Made by a program: the position numbers and the translations under genes. Shown piece after piece: positions 49,552-60,349 of a DNA stretch of 64,000 nt. Below the pieces are notes generated by a model that saw only the letters and a program-made list of their open reading frames with translations, was not told the DNA's origin and ran no database searches. Location: positions 124,001 through 188,000 of the forward strand of contig NZ_PIPI01000003.1 in the NCBI RefSeq assembly GCF_003987315.1, read 5' to 3'. Position 1 is the first letter of the stretch. Each line of letters begins with the position of its first letter. This stretch comes from Aliidiomarina haloalkalitolerans. GTDB lineage: Bacteria; Pseudomonadota; Gammaproteobacteria; Enterobacterales; Alteromonadaceae.

Positions 49552-49718
49552 TCGACGCCATTTGGCATAGCTCTTGTACTGCTGACATTTCTATACATTT
49601 GGTCTAGTGCAGGGCATTCCTCTTTTTGCGATAATATTGCGTAAATCTGAACGTATTGCGGTGAACTTGCGTACATAGCAGGTCTAACAAACACACCGAA
49701 GTAGAATGGAGTAGAACC

Positions 49719-50408
49719 ATGAAACGAATGCACCAGCCGCTGATGTTATTAGCAATGGCCCTGTGCTTGTTGATCGCACCGGCAATGCAGACCGTGCAAG
49801 CTGAGGAAATTGACACCTCGAACCCGTTCAAGTTGCTCGAGCAAGTGTCTGAGCGCATGACCAAGCGGATCGCTGAAGAGCGCGAAACCATCGAGGCCAA
49901 CCCAAATTACCTGCGTGAGATTATGGCTCAAGAGTTGTTGCCTTATTCGGATTATCAATTCGCTGCACGCGCAGTAATGGCACGCAATTGGGGACGCTTA
50001 AATGAGCAGCAGCAAAATGACTTCGTTGCGGCTTTTCGTGATTACCTCGTAACCACTTATGCTCGCGTATTTACCCAGTATGATGAAAACAAACATCGGA
50101 TTGTTTTTGCGCCGGCAGGTAATTTTGAAAATGAGCGTCGCGTTACTGTGCGTGCGCAATTGATTGAAGAAGGTGGTCGCCCGCCAATTCGTATTGAATT
50201 CCAAATGCAGCGTCGTAATCCGCAAGCACCGTGGATGGCTTTTGATCTCGTTGCTGAAGGTGTGAGCATGCTTAACGCACAACGCTCTGAAATGGAAGCT
50301 TCACTGCGCCAGAACGGCATTGAAGGTACAATTCAATTGTTGCGCGACCGTGCAGCGGTAGAAATCGACCTCAATGAAGACTTAGACGTTTCTGACTTTA
50401 CGAGCTAG
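49719..50408 (+). CDS. MlaC/Ttg2D-like periplasmic phospholipid-binding protein
   Basis: Exported protein of 229 residues with a signal peptide (cleavage near VQA-EE, residue 28) and a MlaC fold: YRDYLVTTYARVFTQY-like FAAFRDYLVTTYARVF, and the late PWMAFDLVAEGVSMLNAQRSEM motif (family W-x-V-x-D-V-x-x-x-G-V-S). MlaC carries phospholipids between outer and inner membranes. No mlaABDEF genes are adjacent, so this is a solitary paralogue. GGAG precedes the ATG. It converges on an unknown outer-membrane-like gene, overlapping by 4 bases. Confidence 0.85.
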   Translation: MKRMHQPLMLLAMALCLLIAPAMQTVQAEEIDTSNPFKLLEQVSERMTKRIAEERETIEANPNYLREIMAQELLPYSDYQFAARAVMARNWGRLNEQQQNDFVAAFRDYLVTTYARVFTQYDENKHRIVFAPAGNFENERRVTVRAQLIEEGGRPPIRIEFQMQRRNPQAPWMAFDLVAEGVSMLNAQRSEMEASLRQNGIEGTIQLLRDRAAVEIDLNEDLDVSDFTS

Positions 50409-51469
50409 TCGCCGTACCACATTTCGAATTCTATCCCAACATGCCACGAGCCACGTCTGCGTTCAATCAACTCCTGACGTGGCCAGTGCATGCCGGTCCA
50501 AACCTCAAAATACAGCCAGTCACGCTTAAAACGACTACGGTGTATTAATCGAAAACCATAATCGCGCACGGGCACTTCAGCTTTAGTTTCACCGCGGTAA
50601 AAAATCTCTGTGGCAACCGCACGTTCTTCGGCATAGACATGGTAGAGCGACGCGCTTGATCCCCAGCGGTAACCGTCGATGCGCTCGGCTCGTGTGACGT
50701 CAACTGCATAACGTGACAACCAAGCAGGGTCGGGACTAAATTCCCAGTCAAGGCCTTGATACACGCCAAAACCGTCGCTATCGCGCCAAAACAGACTAGT
50801 TCGCGACCGCAATTGCTGATGGTCGGTCAGTCGCTGTTGGTAAATGTAACGTCCTTGGGTATACAGGTCGCCTTTCAGCCCGCGGCGTACGCCCGCACTA
50901 AAACTTAAACGATTGGTTTCGCCTTGATTTGGGTTAAAACCGAGACCAAGAATCCACTCCTCGTCGCCTTGTACCGAACTGAAAATGGATGAGCGGCGGT
51001 AATTTGGTTCGCCGAAGCTATAGTCGTCCACACTGGTGCGCCCAACGATTGCTGAAAAACGATTCTTGGTGTTGGGCAAGGGCACTTCAACGCGCAGACT
51101 AGATCCTAATTTGAAGCCCTCATATTCGCTCCACTGCGGCTCTATGGACAATCGACCTTGCGCGCGACCGGTTTCATCGAAGCTGCGGTTATCGCCAAAG
51201 AAATTGTCAAACCAGCGCGCAGTGCCATCGACAGAGTATTCGACACCGGATTTGAGCGAGTCTAACCAAGATAACTCAAGCTCTGGCTCGTCGTCTTCTT
51301 GGTTTTTTTTGGGGTCGTCCTTTTGTTCTTTTTCGCTCGCAGATTGCTGGCGCTGTTCCGTATCAGGAACCCGCTCAGCATGTGCGGCAGCGACACTTAG
51401 CGGGTGCATACTGACAACACAGGCACTGAATAGCCAAATTATTTGCACAGCTTTCATTCCATGTTTCAC
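50405..51469 (-). CDS. Unknown outer-membrane beta-barrel-like protein
   Basis: Not recognised. It is 354 residues with a signal peptide (cleavage about AHA-E, residue 32), then a hydrophilic, highly charged Gln/Glu/Lys/Asp stretch (about 33-64), then about 280 residues of alternating hydrophobic/polar strands with frequent aromatic girdle residues, ending in EFEMWYGD. This pattern suggests a 10-12-strand barrel facing the outer membrane. The C-terminus is not the usual terminal Phe. Start ATG 51469 or 51457. A phospholipid-related partnership with the convergent MlaC-like gene is possible but speculative. Confidence 0.7.
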   Translation of the reverse strand: MKHGMKAVQIIWLFSACVVSMHPLSVAAAHAERVPDTEQRQQSASEKEQKDDPKKNQEDDEPELELSWLDSLKSGVEYSVDGTARWFDNFFGDNRSFDETGRAQGRLSIEPQWSEYEGFKLGSSLRVEVPLPNTKNRFSAIVGRTSVDDYSFGEPNYRRSSIFSSVQGDEEWILGLGFNPNQGETNRLSFSAGVRRGLKGDLYTQGRYIYQQRLTDHQQLRSRTSLFWRDSDGFGVYQGLDWEFSPDPAWLSRYAVDVTRAERIDGYRWGSSASLYHVYAEERAVATEIFYRGETKAEVPVRDYGFRLIHRSRFKRDWLYFEVWTGMHWPRQELIERRRGSWHVGIEFEMWYGD

Positions 51470-51663
51470 ATCTATGTGAGTTGAAGTTTTAGATTGCCCG
51501 AATCCTGACGCAAGGTCTAGATAGGGCTTATCGATTTTCTCGTAAAGTTTTTGCTAAAGACTCTATGTTACAATTCGAGCAATTTTGTCTCGTTCAAGCG
51601 TTAAAGCTGAGGCAAGTATCGCTTTTGAATTAAATGTAGCAGTAATTTTGTAAGGATGATGGA

Positions 51664-53019
51664 ATGACCAAACATTATGACTATTTAAGTATTGGTGCCG
51701 GCAGCGGTGGTATTGCCTCAGCCAATCGAGCAGCAATTCGCGGCGCAAAGGCCGCCGTAATTGAAGCCAAGGCCGTTGGTGGTACCTGCGTGAACGTGGG
51801 TTGCGTGCCGAAGAAAGTCATGTGGTACGGTGCTCACATTGCTGAAGCGATTAAATACAGTAGCGCTTATGGATTTCAGCTCGAACAAAATGGTTTTGAC
51901 TGGGCGACTTTGGTGAAGAACCGCGAAGCGTACATTGAACGAATTCACGGTGCTTATCATCGCGGCTTTGCGGGTAACCAAGTTGAGTACATTGAAGGGT
52001 TTGCAAAGTTTGTTGGCCCTAATGCAGTGGAAGTGAATGGTGAGCGTATTACTGCTGACCATATCACGATTGCTGTGGGCGGGCGGCCGACCATTCCAGC
52101 GGTGCCGGGAGCAGAGCATGGAATTGATTCTGACGGCTTCTTTGCGCTGACCGAACAACCAAAGAAAGCGGTTGTCGTGGGTGCTGGCTATATCGCGGTG
52201 GAAATCGCTGGCGTTTTGAGTGCATTAGGCACGGACACCCATTTACTCGTGCGTCAAGACCGGCCATTACGTAGCTTTGACCGCGATATTATCGACACCT
52301 TAATGGGTTTAATGGAGCGTCACGGACCGACCGTTCACGGTTTCTCCGAAGTTAAGGAAGTGCGCAAGAATGACAATGGCACGTTAACGGTTGTGACTGT
52401 GAATAATGAACAGCTCACCGATGTTGACTGCTTAATCTGGGCAATTGGTCGAGAGCCAGCAACCGATAAGATTGGGCTCGAAGCGGCTGGTGTAACAACC
52501 GATGAGTATGGCTTTATTCGTACCGACAAATACCAAAATACTAACGTTGATGGTATTTATGCAGTCGGTGATATTACCGGTGAAGCACAGTTGACACCAG
52601 TTGCAATCAAGGCCGGTCGGATGCTTGCTGAGCGACTCTTCAATCCAGAAATGCCAGACGCTCATATGGATTACAGCCTGATTCCGACTATTGTGTTCAG
52701 TCACCCAGCGATCGGGACGGTTGGCTTAACGGAAGTTGAAGCTGTTGAACAGTACGGCGAAGAGCAAGTAAAAGTCTATAAGTCAGGCTTTGCGGCTATG
52801 TATAACGCTATTACACCGTATCGTGAACTGAGTCACTTCAAGCTCGTTTGTGTTGGTGAGGATGAAAAAGTAGTGGGCTTGCATGGCATTGGTGAAGGTA
52901 TGGATGAGATCCTTCAAGGCTTTGCCGTGGCGATTAAAATGGGAGCTACCAAAGCCGATTTTGATGCAACTGTGGCATTGCATCCGACCAGCGCTGAAGA
53001 GTTTGTGACTATGCGTTAA
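51664..53019 (+). CDS. gor: Glutathione-disulfide reductase
   Basis: NADPH- and FAD-dependent reductase of oxidised glutathione (451 residues; E. coli Gor 450). FAD site [14 protein letters not shown], redox-active cysteines 42 and 47 ([14 protein letters not shown]), NADPH site [23 protein letters not shown], and the C-terminal active-site [14 protein letters not shown] are present. It maintains the cytoplasmic thiol pool. A bidirectional terminator separates it from the convergent katG. Confidence 0.96.
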   Translation: MTKHYDYLSIGAGSGGIASANRAAIRGAKAAVIEAKAVGGTCVNVGCVPKKVMWYGAHIAEAIKYSSAYGFQLEQNGFDWATLVKNREAYIERIHGAYHRGFAGNQVEYIEGFAKFVGPNAVEVNGERITADHITIAVGGRPTIPAVPGAEHGIDSDGFFALTEQPKKAVVVGAGYIAVEIAGVLSALGTDTHLLVRQDRPLRSFDRDIIDTLMGLMERHGPTVHGFSEVKEVRKNDNGTLTVVTVNNEQLTDVDCLIWAIGREPATDKIGLEAAGVTTDEYGFIRTDKYQNTNVDGIYAVGDITGEAQLTPVAIKAGRMLAERLFNPEMPDAHMDYSLIPTIVFSHPAIGTVGLTEVEAVEQYGEEQVKVYKSGFAAMYNAITPYRELSHFKLVCVGEDEKVVGLHGIGEGMDEILQGFAVAIKMGATKADFDATVALHPTSAEEFVTMR

Positions 53020-53070
53020 GTTGCATCGATGCAGCACCATGCATCGTCCGGCAAAACGCAAATGCTATAA

Positions 53071-53101
53071 AAAACCGGCACTTATGTGCCGGTTTTGTTT
53101 T
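53071..53101. terminator. Bidirectional terminator between gor and katG
   Basis: AAAACCGGCAC (53071-53081) pairs with GTGCCGGTTTT (53086-53096) around a TTAT loop. T runs follow on both strands, so it can serve gor (plus) and katG (minus). Confidence 0.88.
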
Positions 53102-53125
53102 TGCTTGCTTTAGCGGGTTGCTTGA

Positions 53126-55378
<2,253 letters not shown>

Positions 55379-55440
55379 TTACACCTATAGGTATAGCAAC
55401 AGGTTCTAGTTCTCACAAACTTATAGAATCGTTTGCGTTA

Positions 55441-55455
55441 ATAGATTTTCTCTAT
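55441..55455. promoter_or_regulatory. OxyR-like half-site upstream of katG
   Basis: ATAGATTTTCTCTAT matches the OxyR element ATAG-N7-CTAT, with the conserved T at position 6. A convincing second element at the expected 22-base phase is not seen, though other ATAG tetramers occur nearby (55387, 55393, 55423). Regulation of katG by OxyR is common and is inferred here. Confidence 0.45.
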
Positions 55456-55526
55456 CAATAGCAAGAACTTGTATTAAACAGACGTTTTAAAGGTTCAGCA
55501 AGATAAGTACCTACCAATAGTCTGCG

Positions 55527-55553
55527 ACAAAAAGCCGCCTGATTCGGCGGCTT
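55527..55553 (-). terminator. Terminator after the M56 protease gene
   Basis: Perfect 8-bp stem AAGCCGCC/GGCGGCTT (55532-55539, 55546-55553) with a 6-base loop, followed on the minus strand by a T run. Confidence 0.82.
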
Positions 55554-55594
55554 GTGCATATCGTTAATACCAACGATTATTTCTGGATTGAGTG

Positions 55595-56779
55595 CTATGG
55601 CATCTCAAAAGCAATAGCAACTTGATAGTCACGCCCTTGATGGCGTGGGTCAAAACGCCAGCGCTTCAGTGCATCGACCGCGGCGTCATGGAAAATTTCG
55701 TTTGAGCGTGACACTTCCACCCAAATGTTTTCGGTTGTGCCTTCATTGGTGATATCGAAGCGTAGCTGAACCATGCCTTCTAGCCCTTGCTCAACAGCCT
55801 CAGCAGGATAGCGCGGATTAACCCGGACGATCGGGGTCGGTGTTGGGCGTTCGACCGCTTCAGCGGCTGTGGTTGTAAATTGCTCGGTAGTTGCTGGATT
55901 AAATAAAAATAACCAGGTTGCTGCCGCAGTAATCAGCACAGCAACAAGCGGCCACGAACTGTAGCCTTTCTGGCTAGCGAGATGTTGTAAACGTTGTTTC
56001 ATGGGATGAGCTCCATATTGATTAAGGTGCGGTGTGCCAAATGTGAAAGCGATTTGGCTAGGTTGGTAATTTGTCAGGCTACTTGCAAGCAAGGCCTGTC
56101 CGTAGGTTTTCGTATCGTCGGGGTTACGCGCGAGAATGACAGCGTCGCAAGCGAGTTCTTGGTCTTGCCGGTAGTGGCGATAGGCTAACCACGCGAGTGG
56201 ATTAAACCAGTTGGCTGCTAACAGGATGTACGCAAGAAGATTAAAATGAAGGTCGCCTCGCTGCCAATGCAGACGCTCATGTTCGATAATCAGCTCTTGT
56301 TGGCGCGGCGAAAAACGCTGCTGAAAATCGACTGGCAGCAGCAATTTTGGCCGCCACAAGCCAATAATAGCGGGTGAGCTAATTTGATTCAGCTGACACG
56401 CCTGTAACGGCAGGTTTTGTGCTGTCTCAATGTTGTTGTTTGCACGCAGACGCCGGTAAAAGATCAGCGTTGTCGTCAGCATCCAAGCGATGAGCGCAAG
56501 TGTGCCAATTGCCCAAATCCACACCCCTAAATAGGACTGCGTGGCAATGTAGCTATCAGCATTTTGCACAACGCCCGGTGTCACACTAAATTGTAACGGC
56601 ACCAACTCCTGCACTGGCATGCGCGGTAGCCACGGGATTAAGGCGGCGATTGGAACCGCGAACCATAAACTATACTGAACCCGCGGCCCGAGTACACGTA
56701 AGACGGGCCCCCGGCAAAGAAGCAATACGGCACAGGCTATGGCGACTAACCAAAGGCTGGTTGTTATTGAGTTAATCAT
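55595..56779 (-). CDS. M56 (BlaR1-like) metallopeptidase with TonB C-terminal domain
   Basis: Membrane protease/sensor of 394 residues. Three N-terminal transmembrane helices (about 5-22, 35-50 and 84-106) flank an M56 catalytic domain with HERLH (167-171) and the third zinc ligand Glu208 (QELACD). A fourth helix (277-293) exports a TonB C-terminal domain (about 316-394, NPRYPAEAVEQGLEGMVQLRFDI...ALKRWRFDP). BlaR1 itself carries a penicillin-binding sensor there; this one carries TonB-C instead. It overlaps the BlaI-type repressor gene by 4 bases, so the two form a sensor-repressor pair. The signal is unknown. Confidence 0.9.
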   Translation of the reverse strand: MINSITTSLWLVAIACAVLLLCRGPVLRVLGPRVQYSLWFAVPIAALIPWLPRMPVQELVPLQFSVTPGVVQNADSYIATQSYLGVWIWAIGTLALIAWMLTTTLIFYRRLRANNNIETAQNLPLQACQLNQISSPAIIGLWRPKLLLPVDFQQRFSPRQQELIIEHERLHWQRGDLHFNLLAYILLAANWFNPLAWLAYRHYRQDQELACDAVILARNPDDTKTYGQALLASSLTNYQPSQIAFTFGTPHLNQYGAHPMKQRLQHLASQKGYSSWPLVAVLITAAATWLFLFNPATTEQFTTTAAEAVERPTPTPIVRVNPRYPAEAVEQGLEGMVQLRFDITNEGTTENIWVEVSRSNEIFHDAAVDALKRWRFDPRHQGRDYQVAIAFEMP

Positions 56780-57147
56780 TGTTTGTCCTCGAGTTTAGCG
56801 ATCAATGACTTGAGTTCATCGATATCACTGTCGCTCAGCTTTCCTTTCTCAGCAAAGTGAGCGACGAGGGGCGTGACCTTGCCAGCAAACAGCCGTTGCA
56901 CGAAACTTTGACTTGCTTGTTGCTGATAGGCTTGCTGCGAAACTGCAGGCGAGTACAGGTAGCTGCGACCTTGTTTGGTAAAGGTTATCGCTTGCTTTTG
57001 GGTTAACCGATTCAGCATGGTTTTGATGGTTTTCTCATGCCAATCAAACTCTTGCTGCAATTGCGCAACAATTTCCTGAGCAGATTGTGGCGAGTGTTTC
57101 CACAATACTTGCATGACATGTAATTCTGCATTGCTTACTTCAACCAT
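56776..57147 (-). CDS. BlaI/MecI/CopY-family repressor
   Basis: Winged-helix dimeric repressor of 123 residues: VSNAELHVMQVLWKHSPQSAQEIV and WHEKTIKTMLNRLTQKQAITFTKQGRSYLYSP are the BlaI-type DNA-binding elements; the C-terminal helices dimerise. The linker that BlaR1-type proteases cut in BlaI is represented by the region around YQQQASQSFVQRLF. ATG 57147 is chosen because GGAG lies 6 bases upstream; the TTG two codons earlier would overlap that site. Two matching palindromes lie directly upstream, so it should repress itself and probably the divergent gene. Confidence 0.92.
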   Translation of the reverse strand: MVEVSNAELHVMQVLWKHSPQSAQEIVAQLQQEFDWHEKTIKTMLNRLTQKQAITFTKQGRSYLYSPAVSQQAYQQQASQSFVQRLFAGKVTPLVAHFAEKGKLSDSDIDELKSLIAKLEDKQ

Positions 57148-57158
57148 GAACAACTCCG

Positions 57159-57196
57159 ATTACAATTGTAATTTATCTATTGATTACATATGTAAT
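57159..57196. promoter_or_regulatory. Two BlaI-type operators
   Basis: Perfect 14-bp palindromes ATTACAATTGTAAT (57159-57172) and ATTACATATGTAAT (57183-57196), 24 bp start to start. Both have the TACA-N2-TGTA core of BlaI/MecI operators. They sit between the repressor gene and the divergent Sel1/TonB-C-like gene, over a minus-strand promoter region whose -35 is probably TTGACT (complement of 57202-57207). Confidence 0.85.
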
Positions 57197-57300
57197 TCTT
57201 TGAGTCAAGGTATTTTTTATACAAGGTCTTTAAATTTATCTAGAATTAATTAACAATCAGGTAACAAACTGGGGCTAACACCAGACTAAAGGAGCTTACT

Positions 57301-58389
57301 GTGAAGAAATTTTCGACCTTGGTGACAGCGACTGCGTTAGCAGTTGGCCTATTAACCGTGCAAGTCACGGACGTTCGTGCCGAACAAGAGCGAGGCACTA
57401 TGCTCGAGGCTGTTAGTGCTCTTGCGAATCAAGAGTTTGCTGCTGCCTATAATCAATTTCGTAAGTTTCTTGATCTGGGTAGTCCAGACGCTGCCTACAA
57501 CCTAGGCTTACTTGCGATTGAAGGAGCAGGTACTGAGTACGACCCAGTTAAATCGCTGGCTTTTTTTAAGGCTGCAGAATTATGGGGGCATCCTGGCGCC
57601 GCTTCGATTGCCGAACAAATCGAGCCGCACTTGAACGCCGAAGAGCTTGCTGAAGTGAGTGCGCAGGTTGCGCAACTACAAGCGGCTGTGATTGTTCCGT
57701 TCGATGCTGAACAATGGCCGCGTCGTGACTTCCAACTACCAGCACCGACTCGCCGAAATGCTCCGGATTACCCAGCGCAAGCCGCTCGTCAAGGTATTCA
57801 AAGTTGGTTAGATTTGCTGCAAATTACCGCGCCAAATGGCCGAGTGATTACTTCAGTACCAGTAAATACAGTTCATCCGGGTATTTTCCGTAGTTTCAAG
57901 CGTACTGAAGGCAGCTGGCGCTTTGAGCGTGGCGAGCAAGTGCTGGTGCGCGCAGTGCGGTTAACATTCTCGCTTGACGATGAAGCGCAATTCATTCAAG
58001 ACATGAAAAACGAATATATTCGTGTTTTACCGCTTGCGACCGCAGGTATTGCTCAGAACCAATTCTTTTTGGCCAATTTAGCAGCTTTAGCACAAGACAA
58101 TAACTACGACGCGCCCGAGCTGCGCAGTGTCGATGTGCAAATGTGGCTTGAGCGTGCGGCGCGCGGTGGGCATGTCCAAGCGCAGCGTTATTTAGCAATG
58201 CGCTATGGTCGTAAAGAATGGGCTGATCATTTAATTGCTCGTGACGACCTCATTACACAAACCTATTACGGCATGCAAATGTATACTTATGGTGGTACTG
58301 CTGAAGTGCGGGCAGAAGGAGAGCGCCTAGTGCGCGATGCCTCTTCACGCGGCGAAGCCCATGCGCGGGAAATTATCCGTCACCTGTAA
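57301..58389 (+). CDS. Secreted Sel1-like / TonB-C-like protein
   Basis: Exported protein of 362 residues with a signal peptide (cleavage about VRA-EQ, residue 27). Two Sel1/TPR-like helical repeats (about 32-112; AAYNLGLLAIEGAGTEYDPVKSLAFFKAAE) are followed by a domain resembling the TonB C-terminus (about 152-226: NAPDYPAQAARQGIQSWLDLLQI...HPGIFRSFKRTEGSWRF) and more helical repeats to the end. The start is GTG 57301 with AAAGGAG upstream. It faces the BlaI operators, so co-regulation with the M56 sensor is likely; both proteins carry a TonB-C-type fold outside the cytoplasm. The function is unknown. Confidence 0.8.
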   Translation: MKKFSTLVTATALAVGLLTVQVTDVRAEQERGTMLEAVSALANQEFAAAYNQFRKFLDLGSPDAAYNLGLLAIEGAGTEYDPVKSLAFFKAAELWGHPGAASIAEQIEPHLNAEELAEVSAQVAQLQAAVIVPFDAEQWPRRDFQLPAPTRRNAPDYPAQAARQGIQSWLDLLQITAPNGRVITSVPVNTVHPGIFRSFKRTEGSWRFERGEQVLVRAVRLTFSLDDEAQFIQDMKNEYIRVLPLATAGIAQNQFFLANLAALAQDNNYDAPELRSVDVQMWLERAARGGHVQAQRYLAMRYGRKEWADHLIARDDLITQTYYGMQMYTYGGTAEVRAEGERLVRDASSRGEAHAREIIRHL

Positions 58390-58407
58390 TGGAAGATCTC
58401 GTCTGAT

Positions 58408-58443
58408 AAAAAAGGCCGCTGCTTGATGCAGCGGCCTTTGTAC
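58408..58443. terminator. Bidirectional terminator
   Basis: Perfect 12-bp stem AAAGGCCGCTGC/GCAGCGGCCTTT (58411-58422, 58428-58439) between two convergent genes, with A's before and T's after it, usable on both strands. Confidence 0.85.
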
Positions 58444-58465
58444 TTTTAGTCGTTAATGTGTGTAT

Positions 58466-60154
58466 TTACTCACTGATGCGCGGAGCGGGAATTTCTAAAC
58501 CTGACTGAAATAAGGTTAAGCTTGTTGCTGGCCCTTCAGCAGGCAAGGTAAATTCCATCTCAATTCCTATTTCCGCGTTGTAAACCCGGCTTGCGCTTTC
58601 TGGATACACTGGGAATGCACCTTGTCCAGTTGCTTGCGCAAGTAACTGTTCGCCTTCGAGGCGCAAGGTAATCACAAAGCCCGGTTGTAACTCATAGGCG
58701 CCCAGTAGGCGCTGCAGCTGCTCGGCTGAAAGTTCTGCGCGTTGACGAGTTGAGACTTGGTCGCTAACGCGCTCGGCAAACTCAGGTATTGCGCTGTTCA
58801 CTTGGAAAAAATTTACCCCACTGACAGCGCCATCATCCGCTAGCACCATTGTAAAATAGGCTAATGAGCCATCGAGAACAAACGTGGTTTCGCTAATCGG
58901 CTGCGCTCGGCTGGCAGTGCCGCCTTGGCGCTGGCTGTATAGCTGACCATCACGAACCTGCAAAGTGCGCTGTGTCGTTGCATTTATCTGATAGGTGCCG
59001 TGGTAGCGTTCTAGGGTTTCCACCGGTAACTCGATGCGGTCTTCTTCAATGGGGAATGGCTGCCCTGCCGCGTACGCTGCTAAGCGGTAGGCAAGTGTTG
59101 CTGGCATGGGTTGATGACCCGCAAAATTGCTTAAAAAAACGACAGACACCTGTGCGTCCGGTAACCAAACGGCTGAAGTATTAAAGCCATGAATACCGCC
59201 ATCATGACTGATCATCGGCATGCCAGCTAAAGAGCCTACGAGTAACCCGTAACCATATTCACCGGTGATTTCGTCTTCACGAATCATGGCTGCATAGCTT
59301 TCTGGCTGTAAGACTTCACCTTGGTGCAGCGCTCGTTGCCAACGGTCGACTTCTAGCGCTGTGGCTTTTAGCGCTCCTGCTGCGTGTGGCTGGCTAAGGC
59401 TGATCCAAGGCGCATTGACAACGCCTTGCTCGGTATCAATTTGGTAACCACGGGCACGATGACGCAGAATCGGCTCACTGCCAAAATAGCGTGTTTGCTC
59501 AACACCAATTGGCGCCAGCAAAGCCTCGGCAATATACTCGTCCCATGCGTTGCCACTTAACTTTTCAATAATTGCCCCTAACAAAACATAGCCGGAATTG
59601 TTGTATCGGAACGCAGTCCCAGCTGGGAAGTCGGGCTCGAGGTCCATAAATGTTTCGAGCAGATCTGCGGTGCTGACATGGCGGCGCATCGGGTCGCCGG
59701 TGACGTACCCAGGTATATTGGTGTAGCTCGGTATGCCTGAACTGTGATTGAGCAATTGGTGAATGGTGACGTGCTTATAACGGCTTTCAGGCCAAAACTT
59801 TTCTAAAGTATCATCCAGCGCTAAATGACCTTCTTCGATCAGTTTCATGATAGCTGCCGCCGTGTATTGCTTGGTCACCGACGCCAGTCGCATGATACTG
59901 TGTTCGCTCAGCGGTACCGCCATCTCCATGTCGGCCATACCGACTGCACCGGAGAAGAGGATTTCATTCTGCCGCGAAACGACAACGGTTGCGCCAGGCA
60001 TGTCGGCACTGTAGATCGACTCAAGAACCGTTTGATAGTGGTTCGTCGATTGGGTGTCCGTTGCAGATTTTGGCGATTCCGCTTGGTTACAAGCAGTCAG
60101 TGTCATGAGTGCTGCCAAAGCACAGAAAGTGGCTCGAGCTAGGAAAAGTTTCAT
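58466..60154 (-). CDS. Beta-lactamase-family serine hydrolase lipoprotein
   Basis: Lipoprotein of 562 residues: signal with lipobox LTAC (Cys22), then a class C beta-lactamase/DD-peptidase-fold domain (about 40-370) with the catalytic S-V-T-K (Ser92, Lys95), Y-N-N (Tyr184) and a late H-D-G motif (ISHDGGIHGF). A C-terminal beta-rich part (about 385-562) repeats the PETYxG-like LERYHGTYQI and LLGAYELQPGF modules seen in such hydrolases. Actual substrate (muropeptide, ester, D-amino peptide) is unknown. Its promoter holds a 22-bp tandem repeat. Its closeness to a BlaI/BlaR1-like pair hints at joint action. Confidence 0.88.
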   Translation of the reverse strand: MKLFLARATFCALAALMTLTACNQAESPKSATDTQSTNHYQTVLESIYSADMPGATVVVSRQNEILFSGAVGMADMEMAVPLSEHSIMRLASVTKQYTAAAIMKLIEEGHLALDDTLEKFWPESRYKHVTIHQLLNHSSGIPSYTNIPGYVTGDPMRRHVSTADLLETFMDLEPDFPAGTAFRYNNSGYVLLGAIIEKLSGNAWDEYIAEALLAPIGVEQTRYFGSEPILRHRARGYQIDTEQGVVNAPWISLSQPHAAGALKATALEVDRWQRALHQGEVLQPESYAAMIREDEITGEYGYGLLVGSLAGMPMISHDGGIHGFNTSAVWLPDAQVSVVFLSNFAGHQPMPATLAYRLAAYAAGQPFPIEEDRIELPVETLERYHGTYQINATTQRTLQVRDGQLYSQRQGGTASRAQPISETTFVLDGSLAYFTMVLADDGAVSGVNFFQVNSAIPEFAERVSDQVSTRQRAELSAEQLQRLLGAYELQPGFVITLRLEGEQLLAQATGQGAFPVYPESASRVYNAEIGIEMEFTLPAEGPATSLTLFQSGLEIPAPRISE

Positions 60155-60178
60155 ATCCTTACCTGTATGAAGTTGTTT

Positions 60179-60222
60179 TTGTTTTAGATAAACGCAACTA
60201 TTGTTTTAGATAAACGCAACTA
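60179..60222. repeat. Perfect 22-bp tandem duplication
   Basis: Two head-to-tail identical 22-bp units (60179-60200 and 60201-60222; each starts TTGTTTTAGA and ends GCAACTA) lie 25-68 bases upstream of the serine hydrolase start, in its promoter or leader. Confidence 0.95.
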
Positions 60223-60249
60223 TAGCGAAATTATTCCAGTCTGCGTATT

Positions 60250-60278
60250 TTTCCAAATGAATTGTTTTCATTAGGAAA
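60250..60278. promoter_or_regulatory. Long inverted repeat upstream of dsbG
   Basis: TTTCCAAATGAA (60250-60261) and TTCATTAGGAAA (60267-60278) are complementary in 11 of 12 positions across a 5-base spacer. A candidate operator in the 195-base region between the divergent serine hydrolase and dsbG genes. Confidence 0.5.
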
Positions 60279-60349
60279 TTTGAATGTTTAATAGATTTCC
60301 GTATGATGCAAAGTTCATCACATCAATGCAGTTGTAAAAGGAGTCATGC

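Noticed and set aside
55595-56779. True beta-lactam sensor BlaR1
   Set aside because: The C-terminal penicillin-binding domain (S-T-x-K motif) is absent; a TonB-C domain takes its place.
57301-58389. Gene as a second TonB energy-transducing protein
   Set aside because: It has a cleavable-type signal peptide and Sel1 repeats, with no proline-rich spanner or N-terminal anchor, and the TonB-C-like part is internal. It is not a TonB that could energise receptors.
60179-60222. Possible CRISPR repeat
   Set aside because: Only two copies, directly adjacent with no spacer, and no cas genes in the window; a tandem duplication.
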